A stretch of 64,000 nt of DNA, from positions 1 to 64,000 of the forward strand of contig DAHVOW010000009.1 in assembly GCA_027318585.1 (NCBI GenBank), given 5' to 3'. Below, piece after piece: positions 1 through 8,851 of the stretch (its first letter is position 1; each line of letters starts with the position of its first letter). Position numbers and translations under genes: made by a program. The stretch is from Methanobacteriaceae archaeon (lineage in GTDB: Archaea > Methanobacteriota > Methanobacteria > Methanobacteriales > Methanobacteriaceae). Below the pieces are notes generated by a model. It saw only the letters and a list, made by a program, of their open reading frames with translations, ran no database searches and was not told where the DNA came from.

Positions 1-694
1 CCCCTCCCGGATAGCGGTGGGATAACAGATAGGACTCTGGGAAGTCCTGGGGACGGTCCTGGTACTGGATGGCCTTCTCCAGCACCCTCCTCATCTGGTA
101 ATACAGGGTACGTATATCAGTTTTGCTCAGGTGGTGGGCCGGGGTCTCGGGATGCAGGCCGCACTGGTACAGGATCTCATCGGCGTAGAGGTTACCGATC
201 CCGGCGATGAAGTTCTGGTTCAAAAGTAATGGTTTGATCATGCCCTTCCGACCCCTGAAGAGTTCCTGGAAGGTTTTAAATTTGATCTCCAGGGCATCCT
301 CCCCCAGGCCCTTCCCGGCGATGAATTGGTCGGGATCAGGGGTTAAGCCCAGCTTCCCAAACTTTCGGGCATCATCAAAGGCCAGGTGAAAGCCGTTTTG
401 GAAGCTGATGAGCATCCGGGGATATTTGGAACTCTCCTCCCGGAAGTAGTGTAAGTAGCCGGTCATCCCGAAGTGCATGATAAGGTACTGGTCATTATCC
501 AGCTGCGAAAACAGATACTTACCATACCTGCGGCTGGAGACAAACTCCTGCCCCTCCAGGGACCTTTCCAAAGTCCGGGGATTCACATCCACCACCAGCT
601 CTGGACTGCGCACCTCCACCATCTTTATCACCTGGTTGAGGGCGTGCTGGTCAAAATATCGCTTAAATATCTCCACACTGGGTAGTTCAGGCAT
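1..694 (-). CDS. Fpg/MutM-family DNA glycosylase, C-terminus cut by window edge
   Basis: The product begins MPELPSVEIFKRYFDQ, so it keeps the N-terminal Pro-Glu of Fpg/Nei glycosylases (catalytic proline amine, Glu3), although residue 6 is Ser rather than the usual Glu. A central RRYGKYLF segment supplies the conserved lysine and GIGNLYADEILYQCGLHP is the helix-two-turn-helix DNA-binding element. The reading frame is still open at base 1, so the C-terminal zinc-finger region is outside the window and cannot be judged. The family excises oxidised purines such as 8-oxoguanine or formamidopyrimidines. It lies tail-to-tail with nothing visible and is followed on the same strand side by the amt/glnK block. 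Start chosen at the ATG giving the diagnostic N-terminus. Confidence 0.85.
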   Translation of the reverse strand, partial: MPELPSVEIFKRYFDQHALNQVIKMVEVRSPELVVDVNPRTLERSLEGQEFVSSRRYGKYLFSQLDNDQYLIMHFGMTGYLHYFREESSKYPRMLISFQNGFHLAFDDARKFGKLGLTPDPDQFIAGKGLGEDALEIKFKTFQELFRGRKGMIKPLLLNQNFIAGIGNLYADEILYQCGLHPETPAHHLSKTDIRTLYYQMRRVLEKAIQYQDRPQDFPESYLLSHRYPGG

Positions 695-823
695 GTCGGA
701 TAATCCGGGTAGTGTTACTTACTACTGAGTAGAGTGTTGCTAAAATAAGTTCTTTTAGAAAAAATATGAAATCCCTTTCAGGAGTTTTTTTTAAAAAAAT
801 AATAAAGGAGGAATTGGAGGGGC

Positions 824-1174
<351 letters not shown>

Positions 1175-2398
1175 TTATATACGGTAACCGGACTCCTCGT
1201 GGAGGTGGGTGTCCAGTCCCTCAATTTCCTCTCTTTCATCCACACGCAGACCAATGGTCTTGTCTATCACTTTACCCAGTAGGAGGGTGGCTACGAAGCT
1301 GTAGCCAGCCACTGCTAGTACGGCTATAGCCTGGGTCACTATCTGCCCCGGGTTACCATAGAAGGCCCCGGTTCCCAGGGCGTTTATGAAGGGTGCGGCG
1401 AAAAGTCCAGTGGCCAGGGCTCCCCACACACCCGACATACCGTGAATTCCAAACACATCCAGGGCATCGTCGTAGCCCAGTTTGGATTTCAGGAAGCTGA
1501 TGGCGAAGTAGGAGACCACACTGGTCACCAGTCCAATTATGATGGCGGCCTGCACCGTCACAAAACCAGCCGCCGGGGTGATGGCCACTAAACCAGCCAC
1601 TGCACCGGATATACCGCCCAGTAATGTTGGTTTGCCGGTTTTAAAGTAGTCGATGATGATCCAGGAGATCATGGCCGCGGCGGCGGCGGTGTTGGTCACC
1701 AGGAAGGCCGATCCAGCCAGTCCACTGGCGGTTAATGCGGAACCAGCGTTGAATCCGAACCAGCCGAACCACAACAGGGCGGCACCAATCACCGAGTAGC
1801 CCAGGTTGTGAGGTAACAGTTTGGGGTCCTTCCTTTTACCCAGTAACAGGGCCAGGGCCAGGGCGGCTACACCGGAGTTAATGTGCACCACGGTACCACC
1901 AGCGAAGTCCAGGGCACCCAGCTGGAATAACCATCCTCCACCCCATACCCAGTGGGCGATGGGTAAGTACACTAAGGTTAGCCACAGGGGTATGAAGGCC
2001 AGCCAGCTGGAGAACTTCATCCGCTCCACCAGTGCACCGGAGATGAGGGCGATGGTGATGGCGGCGAAGGTCATCTGGAAGGCGATGTACACGAATTCCG
2101 GTATGGTGGGGGCCAGGGTGGCCAGCTGATCCACACCCACTGCGGTTAAGATGTTGGCGGGACTTCCCACAAATCCCAGTAAACTCTCGGAGCCGAAGGC
2201 TAAAGGGTAGCCGTAGAGCACCCAGATGATACTGGTAATGGCGAAGGCCACCAGAGACATGAACATGGTGTTTAACACGTTGGTTCTTTTGGTGAGACCA
2301 CCGTAGAATAGAGCCACACCCGGCACGGTCATAAGAACCACCAGTGCCGTGGATATTAGCATCCAGGCGGTATCACCACTGTTTAATACAGGATCCAT
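1175..2398 (-). CDS. amt: Ammonium transporter Amt, copy 1
   Basis: A 407-residue polytopic membrane protein of the Amt/MEP/Rh family, with about eleven hydrophobic segments. The start [16 protein letters not shown], the [13 protein letters not shown] signature near residue 164 and the [13 protein letters not shown] segment carrying a conserved pore-region histidine are all present. It conducts ammonium/ammonia across the cytoplasmic membrane. An AGGAGG ribosome-binding site precedes the ATG. It is first in an amt-glnK operon and lies behind a GGAA-N6-TTCC operator and TATA box, which indicates nitrogen-starvation induction by relief of NrpR repression. The C-terminal tail HEESGYRI is shared with copy 2. 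Confidence 0.97.
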   Translation of the reverse strand: MDPVLNSGDTAWMLISTALVVLMTVPGVALFYGGLTKRTNVLNTMFMSLVAFAITSIIWVLYGYPLAFGSESLLGFVGSPANILTAVGVDQLATLAPTIPEFVYIAFQMTFAAITIALISGALVERMKFSSWLAFIPLWLTLVYLPIAHWVWGGGWLFQLGALDFAGGTVVHINSGVAALALALLLGKRKDPKLLPHNLGYSVIGAALLWFGWFGFNAGSALTASGLAGSAFLVTNTAAAAAMISWIIIDYFKTGKPTLLGGISGAVAGLVAITPAAGFVTVQAAIIIGLVTSVVSYFAISFLKSKLGYDDALDVFGIHGMSGVWGALATGLFAAPFINALGTGAFYGNPGQIVTQAIAVLAVAGYSFVATLLLGKVIDKTIGLRVDEREEIEGLDTHLHEESGYRI

Positions 2399-2521
2399 TT
2401 AATTTTCCTCCTAATTTAAAATTCATTCATTTTACGAACTTTGTCATGAATAACACAGGGTTAACAAAGCGAAATTTCTAAGGTCCCATGAACTAATTCT
2501 CAAACCAAGTTAGGACCGGAT

Positions 2522-2541
2522 GTCGGAAACATACTTCCGAC
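2522..2541. promoter_or_regulatory. NrpR-type operator upstream of amt-glnK 1
   Basis: GTCGGAA-ACATAC-TTCCGAC is a palindrome with 7-base arms that contains GGAA-N6-TTCC, the operator form described for the methanogen nitrogen repressor NrpR. On the minus strand a TATA-like CTTTATATGG lies at about 2566-2575, which would place transcription start near 2543, just ahead of the operator, so bound repressor would block initiation. The leader to the amt ATG is then about 145 bases, and I see no gene in the 2399-2767 gap. The nrpR gene itself is not in the window. Confidence 0.8.
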
Positions 2542-2767
2542 ATCATTCTTTTGATCATCTTCCCATATAAAGCTTTCCATCAACCATCCAAGATCAGCAT
2601 CAGTTACCCTGAAACTGATCATCAACCACCTGAAGCACTGGTTTAATGCACACCCTGATTGTAGATACTCTACAAATATGTAAAAAAATAGATGAAGCAA
2701 CTGATAGGAGGTTCTAGATTAAAAAAAATATTTTTAAAAAGAAATATGCAAAAAAATAAAATAAAGG

Positions 2768-3106
2768 CTAAATAGCCTTTTTGCCCCGTTCTCCGGTGCG
2801 GATGCGGACCACTTCCTCCACCGGGGATACGAAGATCTTCCCGTCACCGATACACCCGGTCTGGGCACTCTGGACTATGGTGTCAATGACGGTTTCCACC
2901 TGGTCCTGGGGGGTTACGATCTCGATGCGGGTTTTGGGCAAGAGGTCCACCTTGTAGTCCTGGCCCCGATAACTCTCGGTGATCCCCAGTTGCCGGCCTC
3001 TTCCTTTAACCTCGGAAATGGTCATCCCGTGAATACCCACCTCTTCCAGGGCCTGCTTCATGTCTTCCAGCCGGTCCGGCCGGATAATAGCGATTATCCT
3101 TTTCAT
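2768..3106 (-). CDS. glnK: Nitrogen regulatory protein PII (GlnK), copy 2
   Basis: A 112-residue PII protein starting [20 protein letters not shown], with T-loop [18 protein letters not shown] and C-terminal [18 protein letters not shown]. It differs from copy 1 mainly in the beta-strand around residues 60-75, which may tune effector or partner specificity. It follows amt copy 2 by 63 bases on the same strand and is presumably cotranscribed with it. Having two amt-glnK pairs back to back suggests an ancestral tandem duplication that has since diverged. Confidence 0.97.
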   Translation of the reverse strand: MKRIIAIIRPDRLEDMKQALEEVGIHGMTISEVKGRGRQLGITESYRGQDYKVDLLPKTRIEIVTPQDQVETVIDTIVQSAQTGCIGDGKIFVSPVEEVVRIRTGERGKKAI

Positions 3107-3169
3107 AGATTACATCCCACCTAGTTTTCTCTTCTTAGTGGTTGGTATAAAGGTCATCCTTTATGTGTT

Positions 3170-4399
3170 TTAGGATAATCTGTAACCAGATTCTTCGTGC
3201 TGATTCAGGTCCAGTCCCTGTACTTCGTGAGCATCCTCCACCCGTAGACCAATGAAGCGGTCAATGAGCTTGCCGATGAGGAAGGTGACCACCACCGTGT
3301 ACAGGGCCACCACCCCTATGGCCAGGGCCTGGATCCCGATCTGGGCCGGGTTACCCGCTATCAATCCCCCGGTGATGAGGCCGTTGATGAGGGGGGTGGC
3401 GAAGATACCCACCGCCAGGGCTCCCACAATACCGCACACTCCGTGGATCCCGAATACATCCAGGGCATCGTCATAGCCCAGTCGGGGTTTCAGATGGGAA
3501 ACCGCATAATAGCTGATGATGGAGGCCACAAAACCAATAATAGCAGCAGTAACGTTCACATAACCGGCAGCCGGGGTGATGGAGGCTAATCCGGCGATGG
3601 CTCCGGATAAGGCACCCAAGAGGGTGGGTTTACCGGTTTTGAGTTTGTCCATCAGTATCCAGCCCAGCATACCCATGGCCGCCGAGGTGTTGGTGACGAT
3701 CATGGCCGAAACCGCCAGGTTACTGGCTCCCAGGGCTGAACCGGCGTTGAATCCGAACCAGCCGAACCATAATAACCCGGTACCTATCACCGAATATCCC
3801 AAATGATGGGGGAGTAGTTTAGCGTTTTTACGCACTCCAATCAAGAGCACCAGGACCAGGGCGGCGATACCCGAGGTTAAGTGCACCACTATTCCCCCTG
3901 CGAAGTCTAGGGCCCCCAGCTGGTATAACCAGCCTCCGCCCCACATCCAGTGGGCCACGGGAAGATAGACCAGGGTCAGCCACAGGGGTATGAAGGCCAG
4001 CCAGGCCGAGAACTTGGTCCTTTCCACGATGGCCCCGCTGATGAGGGCCACGGTGATGGCGGCGAAGGTCATTTGGAATATGGCAAAAAGCCCGGTGGGG
4101 ATGGTGGGTGCTAGTGTAGATAGGGAGTTGGACTCCACCACGCCGGCAAAGAAGGGATTGGTTATTTGTCCAATAATTCCCCCCAGGCTACTGCCGAAGG
4201 CCAGGTCGTAGCCGTAGACAAACCACAGCACACTGACGATGGCGAAGGTCACAAAAGAAAGGAACATAGTGTTTAACACATTTTCTCGCCGGATAAGCCC
4301 TCCATAAAAGAGGGCCACGCCGGGTATGGTCATCAATATGACCAGGGCGGTTGATATTAGCATCCAGGCCGTGTCACCTGAATTAAGAATAGGATCCAT
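3170..4399 (-). CDS. amt: Ammonium transporter Amt, copy 2
   Basis: A 409-residue Amt/MEP/Rh family channel starting [16 protein letters not shown] and ending in the same HEESGYR tail as copy 1. The [13 protein letters not shown] signature and the [13 protein letters not shown] segment correspond to the conserved pore elements. The loop around residues 70-100 is longer and differs from copy 1, so the two channels may differ in affinity or GlnK pairing. It is the first gene of an amt-glnK unit and has its own GGAA-N6-TTCC operator and TATA box upstream, so both pairs appear to be independently controlled members of the nitrogen regulon. Confidence 0.97.
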   Translation of the reverse strand: MDPILNSGDTAWMLISTALVILMTIPGVALFYGGLIRRENVLNTMFLSFVTFAIVSVLWFVYGYDLAFGSSLGGIIGQITNPFFAGVVESNSLSTLAPTIPTGLFAIFQMTFAAITVALISGAIVERTKFSAWLAFIPLWLTLVYLPVAHWMWGGGWLYQLGALDFAGGIVVHLTSGIAALVLVLLIGVRKNAKLLPHHLGYSVIGTGLLWFGWFGFNAGSALGASNLAVSAMIVTNTSAAMGMLGWILMDKLKTGKPTLLGALSGAIAGLASITPAAGYVNVTAAIIGFVASIISYYAVSHLKPRLGYDDALDVFGIHGVCGIVGALAVGIFATPLINGLITGGLIAGNPAQIGIQALAIGVVALYTVVVTFLIGKLIDRFIGLRVEDAHEVQGLDLNQHEESGYRLS

Positions 4400-4445
4400 G
4401 ATAGTTTTCCTCCAGTATGAATTATAAGAATTTTATTAGATCTTC

Positions 4446-4483
4446 CCTAGTAGGATATTGGAAACCTAGTAGGATATAGGAAA
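4446..4483. repeat. Two adjacent 19-bp direct repeats overlapping the amt 2 operator
   Basis: CCTAGTAGGATATTGGAAA at 4446-4464 is followed directly by CCTAGTAGGATATAGGAAA at 4465-4483, with one mismatch. The GGAA at the end of the second copy is the left half of the NrpR-type operator at 4479-4492, so the first copy supplies an extra half-site 19 bases away. It could be a simple tandem duplication or an auxiliary repressor-binding element. Confidence 0.7.
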
Positions 4484-4492
4484 CATATTTCC
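4479..4492. promoter_or_regulatory. NrpR-type operator upstream of amt-glnK 2
   Basis: GGAA-ACATAT-TTCC matches the GGAA-N6-TTCC operator form. On the minus strand a TATA-like GATATAAATG lies at about 4508-4517, about 28 bases upstream of the operator centre, so the operator covers the expected start of transcription. This is nearly the same arrangement as at the other two nitrogen operators in the window. The rest of the 4400-4642 gap is AT-rich with no gene seen. Confidence 0.8.
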
Positions 4493-4642
4493 GGTAGGTG
4501 TTCTTGACATTTATATCTTTGTAAAGATCGGATCTTAGAGAAAGATGGGCCTCTGGATAAATATATGATAAAAATAGCTTAAATTTGATTAATTCTAGTT
4601 AAAAATCTGGTCTTAAAAATAAAAAAAGAATTTCAGGGGATC

Positions 4643-6142
4643 CTATCCCCTGAGGGGTGCTTCCAGTCCAGCCATCTTCACTCCGGTCAGGAGGGAGGAC
4701 TCCACGGTGAGGGCCCGGAGGTCGTCTTTTTCCAGTTTCAAAAGGTCGGTGTTACCGGCCTGCTGGGTTAGCATCACCGCCTCCTCGGTCATGGCCTCGA
4801 TGTAGCGGGCCACCCGTTTACCACCCTCCATGTAATCCAGTCTGCGGCGCAGGTTGGGGTTCTGGGTGGCGATACCCTTACGGCAAGTGCCGGCGTAGCA
4901 CATCTGACACACCCGGCAGCCGATACTGACCAGGGCGCTGGTGGCAATGTAACAGGCATCGGCACCCAGGGCAATGGCCTTAGCCACATCGGCACCATTC
5001 CGGACTCCGCCAGCAGCCACCAGGCTGACCTGGTCCCGGAGGTTGATGTGTTTCAGGGCCTCATCGGCCTCCACGATGGCGGCGATGGTGGGCACCCCGG
5101 AGTGCTCGGTAACCACGTCGGGTCCGGCTCCGGTTCCTCCCTGCATGCCGTCCACCACGATGATATCGGCTCCGGCTTTGGCTGCGATTTTAACATCGTC
5201 GCTGACCCGGCCGCTGGTGAATTTTACCATGATGGGCACCTTCCAGTCGGATATCTCCCTTAACTGGCTGATCTTCATGTTCAGGTCTTCGGGTCCCACG
5301 ATGTCCATGTGCCGGGCGGGACTCAAGGCATCGGTACCCTCCGGGATCATCCGGATTTTAGAGACCTCGGCGGTGACCTTCTCCCCTAGAAGGTGGCCTC
5401 CCATCCCGGACTTGGCTCCCTGACCGATCTTGATCTCGATGGCCTCGGAGTTGTTGAGGTACTGGGCAGAAACCCCGAACCGGCCCGAGGCGTACTGGGC
5501 GATGAGTTTAGAAGCGTACTTGCGTTCTTCAGGCAGCATTCCTCCCTCCCCGGTGTTGGTGGCGGTACCCGCCAGGGTGGAGCCAATGGCCAGGGCGATC
5601 TTGGCCTCCTTGGAAAGAGCACCAAAGGACATGGCCCCGATCATTATGGGGGTGTCCAGTACTAGGGGGTTTTCAGCGTAACGGCTGCCCAGAACTACCC
5701 GGGTGTTGCAGGGCTCCCGGTACTTGTCGATGGGTGGCCGGGACACCTGGGCCGGTACCACTACCAGGTCATCGAAGGTGGGTATCACCCGGGTGGCACC
5801 GCAGCCCCGGACCTTGTAGGACCCCTCGGTGGCCTTCCGGTTGATCTCGGTGAGGTCGGTGAGGGACCACACATTCCGGCGGTCTTCCGGCACGGAGTTA
5901 ACTTCGATGGCGTTGTTGGGGCACATCTCCTCACAGATCCGGCACCCCACGCACAGTTCATGGTGGATGGGGTAGGGTTCATCATCGATGATCTCGTACA
6001 CATCGTGGGGGCAGTTGTTGTAACAGGAGTAACAGTTACGGCACAGGTTCTCATCCCGGTCATCGCACATGTACCAGCAGCAACCAGGCCGGTCAAAGTT
6101 CCTCCGGCACAACTCGTGGTTTCTTTCAACTTTAAATGGCAA
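4643..6142 (-). CDS. gltB2: Glutamate synthase, FMN / Fe-S synthase subunit (GltB2, archaeal split type)
   Basis: A 499-residue archaeal glutamate synthase core. Residues 34-44 and 64-74 carry two ferredoxin-type cysteine clusters (CRNCYSCYNNCP and CVGCRICEEMCP). From about residue 165 comes the FMN-binding TIM-barrel domain, with GAMSFGALS, NTGEGGM, KIGQGAKSGMGG and VDGMQGGTGAGP, followed by a cysteine-rich CRVCQMCYAGTCRKG loop in the region of the GltS iron-sulfur cluster. The domain condenses 2-oxoglutarate with ammonia and reduces the product to glutamate. Glutaminase and beta-helix functions are on separate genes upstream. The start is a TTG at 6142 placed 8 bases after AGGAGG; the stop of the preceding gene abuts it, so translation is probably coupled. 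It is the last gene of the operon. Confidence 0.92.
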   Translation of the reverse strand: MPFKVERNHELCRRNFDRPGCCWYMCDDRDENLCRNCYSCYNNCPHDVYEIIDDEPYPIHHELCVGCRICEEMCPNNAIEVNSVPEDRRNVWSLTDLTEINRKATEGSYKVRGCGATRVIPTFDDLVVVPAQVSRPPIDKYREPCNTRVVLGSRYAENPLVLDTPIMIGAMSFGALSKEAKIALAIGSTLAGTATNTGEGGMLPEERKYASKLIAQYASGRFGVSAQYLNNSEAIEIKIGQGAKSGMGGHLLGEKVTAEVSKIRMIPEGTDALSPARHMDIVGPEDLNMKISQLREISDWKVPIMVKFTSGRVSDDVKIAAKAGADIIVVDGMQGGTGAGPDVVTEHSGVPTIAAIVEADEALKHINLRDQVSLVAAGGVRNGADVAKAIALGADACYIATSALVSIGCRVCQMCYAGTCRKGIATQNPNLRRRLDYMEGGKRVARYIEAMTEEAVMLTQQAGNTDLLKLEKDDLRALTVESSLLTGVKMAGLEAPLRG

Positions 6143-7231
6143 CTATAACTCCTCCTTCATATTTTTAAGTCCCTTGAACACCGGACAGGCCGCGTATTTG
6201 GTACCGGAAGCCTTTAGTACGTCATCAGTGCTACTGGTGAGTTTAACTTCTGGTTTCCAGGGTTCGGCGCTGCTTTTATCCACCACCAGGACCTCATTAA
6301 CCAGTCCACCCGAAAGGGCGTAGTTCAAAAGGGCGGTGGCCACTCCTCCGTCCTGTCCTTTCACCAGGGAGGCCTTGGCCGAGACGATCTTCATGTAATC
6401 TCCCAGGGGCTTCTGGTCCAGGTCCGGACTGGCTACCTCCACCGGGAGATAGGTCCGGGGGCAGGCCACGTAGCACAAGTTACAATCCGGAGGGCACTGG
6501 CCCCTGATCCGGGGTTTACGGTCCTCGATCTTCACGATATTCTCGGGGCAGATGTACTCACAGCTTCCGCAGAGTACACAGGTCCCCACATCGATAACAT
6601 CGGCCTTAAGATCCTCGAACTGGCACTGGGCCACTTCCTCCTGGAACTGCTTATCAGTGATGAAGCGGCGGTAGATAACTGGCCGGGCCACTCTTTCCCG
6701 TTTATTAATTTCCTTCTGGTTTTCTTCCTTCTTCTGGTTGGATAATTTCTTGATAAGTGCTATGCCAGAGTCGGTCATGGGCCTGGTTTCGATGTAATTA
6801 CTTTCCTCAGCGTTTTTGAGTAACTCCAATCCCTTCACGGTCCGGGCGATTACGGTGGACCATCCCGCCGGGGATCCCACCGAACCCACCGAGAGGTCCG
6901 ATAACTCGGAGGTGTAATCCATGCACACCTCACAGTTTTTACGCATGCAGGTCTTGGCCTCCTTTAAGGGGATCTTCAGGACCTGGCCGTCGGTGAGGTA
7001 GAACCACATGTGTCCTTTCTCCACCCGGCATTCAGAGACATCCTTCAGCTGTATGTGGTGTTCCTCTAAAAGCTGGTTCAGGTAATGGTAGCTGAAGTTC
7101 TCCATACAGAACAGTCCCACCTTGAGGTCCACCGGGGACTCTCCCAGTACGTCCTGGAAGTGATTCATTTTCTCGGCGGCGATGATCTGGCAGGGAGTGC
7201 CTACCATGGCCACTTTATTATCCTGACTCAT
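6143..7231 (-). CDS. FrhB-like F420 oxidoreductase with ferredoxin module, halves in permuted order
   Basis: A 362-residue protein with similarity to the F420-reducing hydrogenase beta subunit (FrhB). Residues 1-180 match the C-terminal half of FrhB (VGTPCQ at 10-15, GLFCMENFSYHYL at 39-51, RKNCEVCMDYTSELSDLSVG at 97-116). Residues 213-265 form a two-cluster ferredoxin (CVLCGSCEYICP, CPPDCNLCYVACP). Residues 281-362 match the N-terminal half (GQDGGVATALLNYAL at 292-306, WKPE at 325, ASGTKYAACP at 341). The order is thus reversed from FrhB. The stop of the upstream gene lies just 3 bases away, so no N-terminal part is missing. Inference: it binds FAD, oxidises F420H2 and passes electrons through its clusters to GltB2. 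It sits between the GXGXG and synthase genes. Confidence 0.8.
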   Translation of the reverse strand: MSQDNKVAMVGTPCQIIAAEKMNHFQDVLGESPVDLKVGLFCMENFSYHYLNQLLEEHHIQLKDVSECRVEKGHMWFYLTDGQVLKIPLKEAKTCMRKNCEVCMDYTSELSDLSVGSVGSPAGWSTVIARTVKGLELLKNAEESNYIETRPMTDSGIALIKKLSNQKKEENQKEINKRERVARPVIYRRFITDKQFQEEVAQCQFEDLKADVIDVGTCVLCGSCEYICPENIVKIEDRKPRIRGQCPPDCNLCYVACPRTYLPVEVASPDLDQKPLGDYMKIVSAKASLVKGQDGGVATALLNYALSGGLVNEVLVVDKSSAEPWKPEVKLTSSTDDVLKASGTKYAACPVFKGLKNMKEEL

Positions 7232-7234
7232 TCT

Positions 7235-7923
7235 CTATCCCTCCTCTGTTTCCTTTCCGTAGAAGGGTCTTTTACTGCGGGGCACGATCTTCCGGAATTT
7301 CTGGTACCGGTCTTCCTCTAACTGGAACCCGTAAGTGGATAGGAGTTCTTTTAGTTCCTCCCGTTCGTCATCTTCCAGTTCCTCTACCTTGGCGTTCTTG
7401 CCCAGGCTCTCTATTTCTCCACCCACGTAGATGGCTCCCCGGATGATCGATTCCCCGGCGTCCTTAGCAATATCTCCCAGGACGATGATGCGTCCCCCCA
7501 TCATGAACAGTCCACTCATGAACCCCGAGTTACCACCGACGATGATGGTCCCGTTTTTCATTATCTCTCCGGTACGGGATCCCACATCCTTTTTCACCAC
7601 CACCGTGCCGCCGTAGATTCCCTGGCCCACGCCGTCACCGGCGGATCCTTCAATTATAACTTCTCCTTCGGTCATGTTATCGGCGGGGAACCAGCCAGCG
7701 TTACCCTGGATGTGCACTTTTGCTCCGTGTATCATGGTGGCCACGAAGTAACCGGCCGAGCCAGTTATCTCCACCTCTACAGGTTCGGTGAGCCCCGCCA
7801 CCGGTAATGGGCGGCGTTGGGGTTTTCAATGATGATCCTCTGGTACTCGGCGGCTTTCTCTTTCAGGGTACGGTTAACTTCCCGGGGGTCTTTTTCCCCG
7901 GCATCGATTGTGAATTCCTGCAT
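7235..7923 (-). CDS. gltB3: Glutamate synthase GXGXG beta-helix subunit (GltB3), apparently frameshifted
   Basis: The large open frame (7235-7801) encodes a 188-residue right-handed beta-helix with repeated Gly motifs (GSAGYFV, GNAGWFP, GSAGDGVGQGIYGG, GNSGFMSG), the C-terminal domain of glutamate synthase large subunits and a relative of FwdC. Its only start there is a GTG with no ribosome-binding site. A better start is the ATG at 7921-7923, behind GAGGTGA. That frame encodes MQEFTIDAGEKDPREVNRTL and on to NPNAAHY, a normal family N-terminus, and then shifts at about 7800-7804 and stops within nine codons. Adding one G to the CCGG run restores NPNAAHYRVAGLTEP. The gene follows gltB1 by 10 bases. 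A real frameshift or a sequence error are both possible. Confidence 0.85.
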
Positions 7924-7933
7924 GATCTTCACC

Positions 7934-8851
7934 TCAAATGGTGTAGGCCCTCACTTCTCCCGGGGCTATCTGGTCTATCTCCTGAGTGTCCATTACTTCC
8001 CGGAGAGACACCTCCTCCGAGGCGATGGCGAAGACTTCATCGTTTTCAGCCATGACCCCAGGCCTTAATCCCAGCTGGTCCTTGGCGATTCCCACCCCCT
8101 GAGGGGTGCCCACGATGTAGGAGAATGGTCCGTCCATGTCCTTAACCGACTGCTCCAGGGCCTCTTCCAGGTGGTAGCCCTGGGATAGTTTGTCGGCGAT
8201 GTAGTGCACGATACACTCGGTGTCGTTGGTGGTCTCGAATATATGTCCCTTACGTTCCAGGGGGTCTCTGATCTTCCAGTAATTGGTTATTTGGCCGTTA
8301 TGCACCACGGTGATGTCGGGGATGATGTAACTCTGGAAGGGGTGGGCGTGGTAGCGGTCCACAATACTCTCGGTGGAGAACCGGGTGTGGCCGATACCAT
8401 GGGTTCCCATTTTGGAGTGGGTGTCGTAGCGCTGGGCAATGTCCTTCACCAGTCCCACGTCCTTGATCATCTCGAAGGAGTGAGCCCCGTTGAGGACTAT
8501 CACATCTTCAATGGCATCAATATCCATGATCAGGGGCTTTAACTCGGAAAAGCTGTTTAAAGAGATCTTGCACCGGTAGATGTTGTAGTTTTCCACCGAG
8601 GGGATGGTCTCCTCGGTTTTTATAGGGGTGGCCAGGGCCACCGTGTTTTTCACAGTTTCTAACAGTCCTGGTTTTTCTTTTACTTCTATGTTTAAAAGGT
8701 ACTCGTTCTCTTCCAGTCCTAAACCTCCGTATATGGCGAACCCTGCTGAGTCAGGGCCCCGGTGCTGCAAGGCGTCCAGCATCTTGGTCAGTGCATCGCC
8801 TACAGGGTGAAGTTTATTATCTTTAAATACTACTCCGGCTATTCCACACAA
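7934..8851 (-). CDS. gltB1: Glutamate synthase glutaminase subunit (GltB1, class II amidotransferase)
   Basis: A 305-residue stand-alone class II glutamine amidotransferase domain. It begins MCGIAGVVF, so Cys2 becomes the N-terminal nucleophile after Met removal, and contains GIGHTRFSTES near residue 151, VHNGQITNY near 184 and TNDTECIVHYI near 210. It hydrolyses glutamine and supplies ammonia to the GltB2 synthase. The start is a TTG at 8851 behind AGGAGG, overlapping the end of pdxT by 13 bases. The residues between 60 and 150 are longer than in a minimal domain. Its neighbours make it the glutaminase of a split archaeal glutamate synthase rather than a purine amidotransferase. Confidence 0.9.
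   Translation of the reverse strand: MCGIAGVVFKDNKLHPVGDALTKMLDALQHRGPDSAGFAIYGGLGLEENEYLLNIEVKEKPGLLETVKNTVALATPIKTEETIPSVENYNIYRCKISLNSFSELKPLIMDIDAIEDVIVLNGAHSFEMIKDVGLVKDIAQRYDTHSKMGTHGIGHTRFSTESIVDRYHAHPFQSYIIPDITVVHNGQITNYWKIRDPLERKGHIFETTNDTECIVHYIADKLSQGYHLEEALEQSVKDMDGPFSYIVGTPQGVGIAKDQLGLRPGVMAENDEVFAIASEEVSLREVMDTQEIDQIAPGEVRAYTI

Noticed and set aside
2500..2700. 66-codon minus-strand frame upstream of amt 1
   Set aside because: It covers the TATA box and NrpR operator and has no motif; best explained as promoter DNA.
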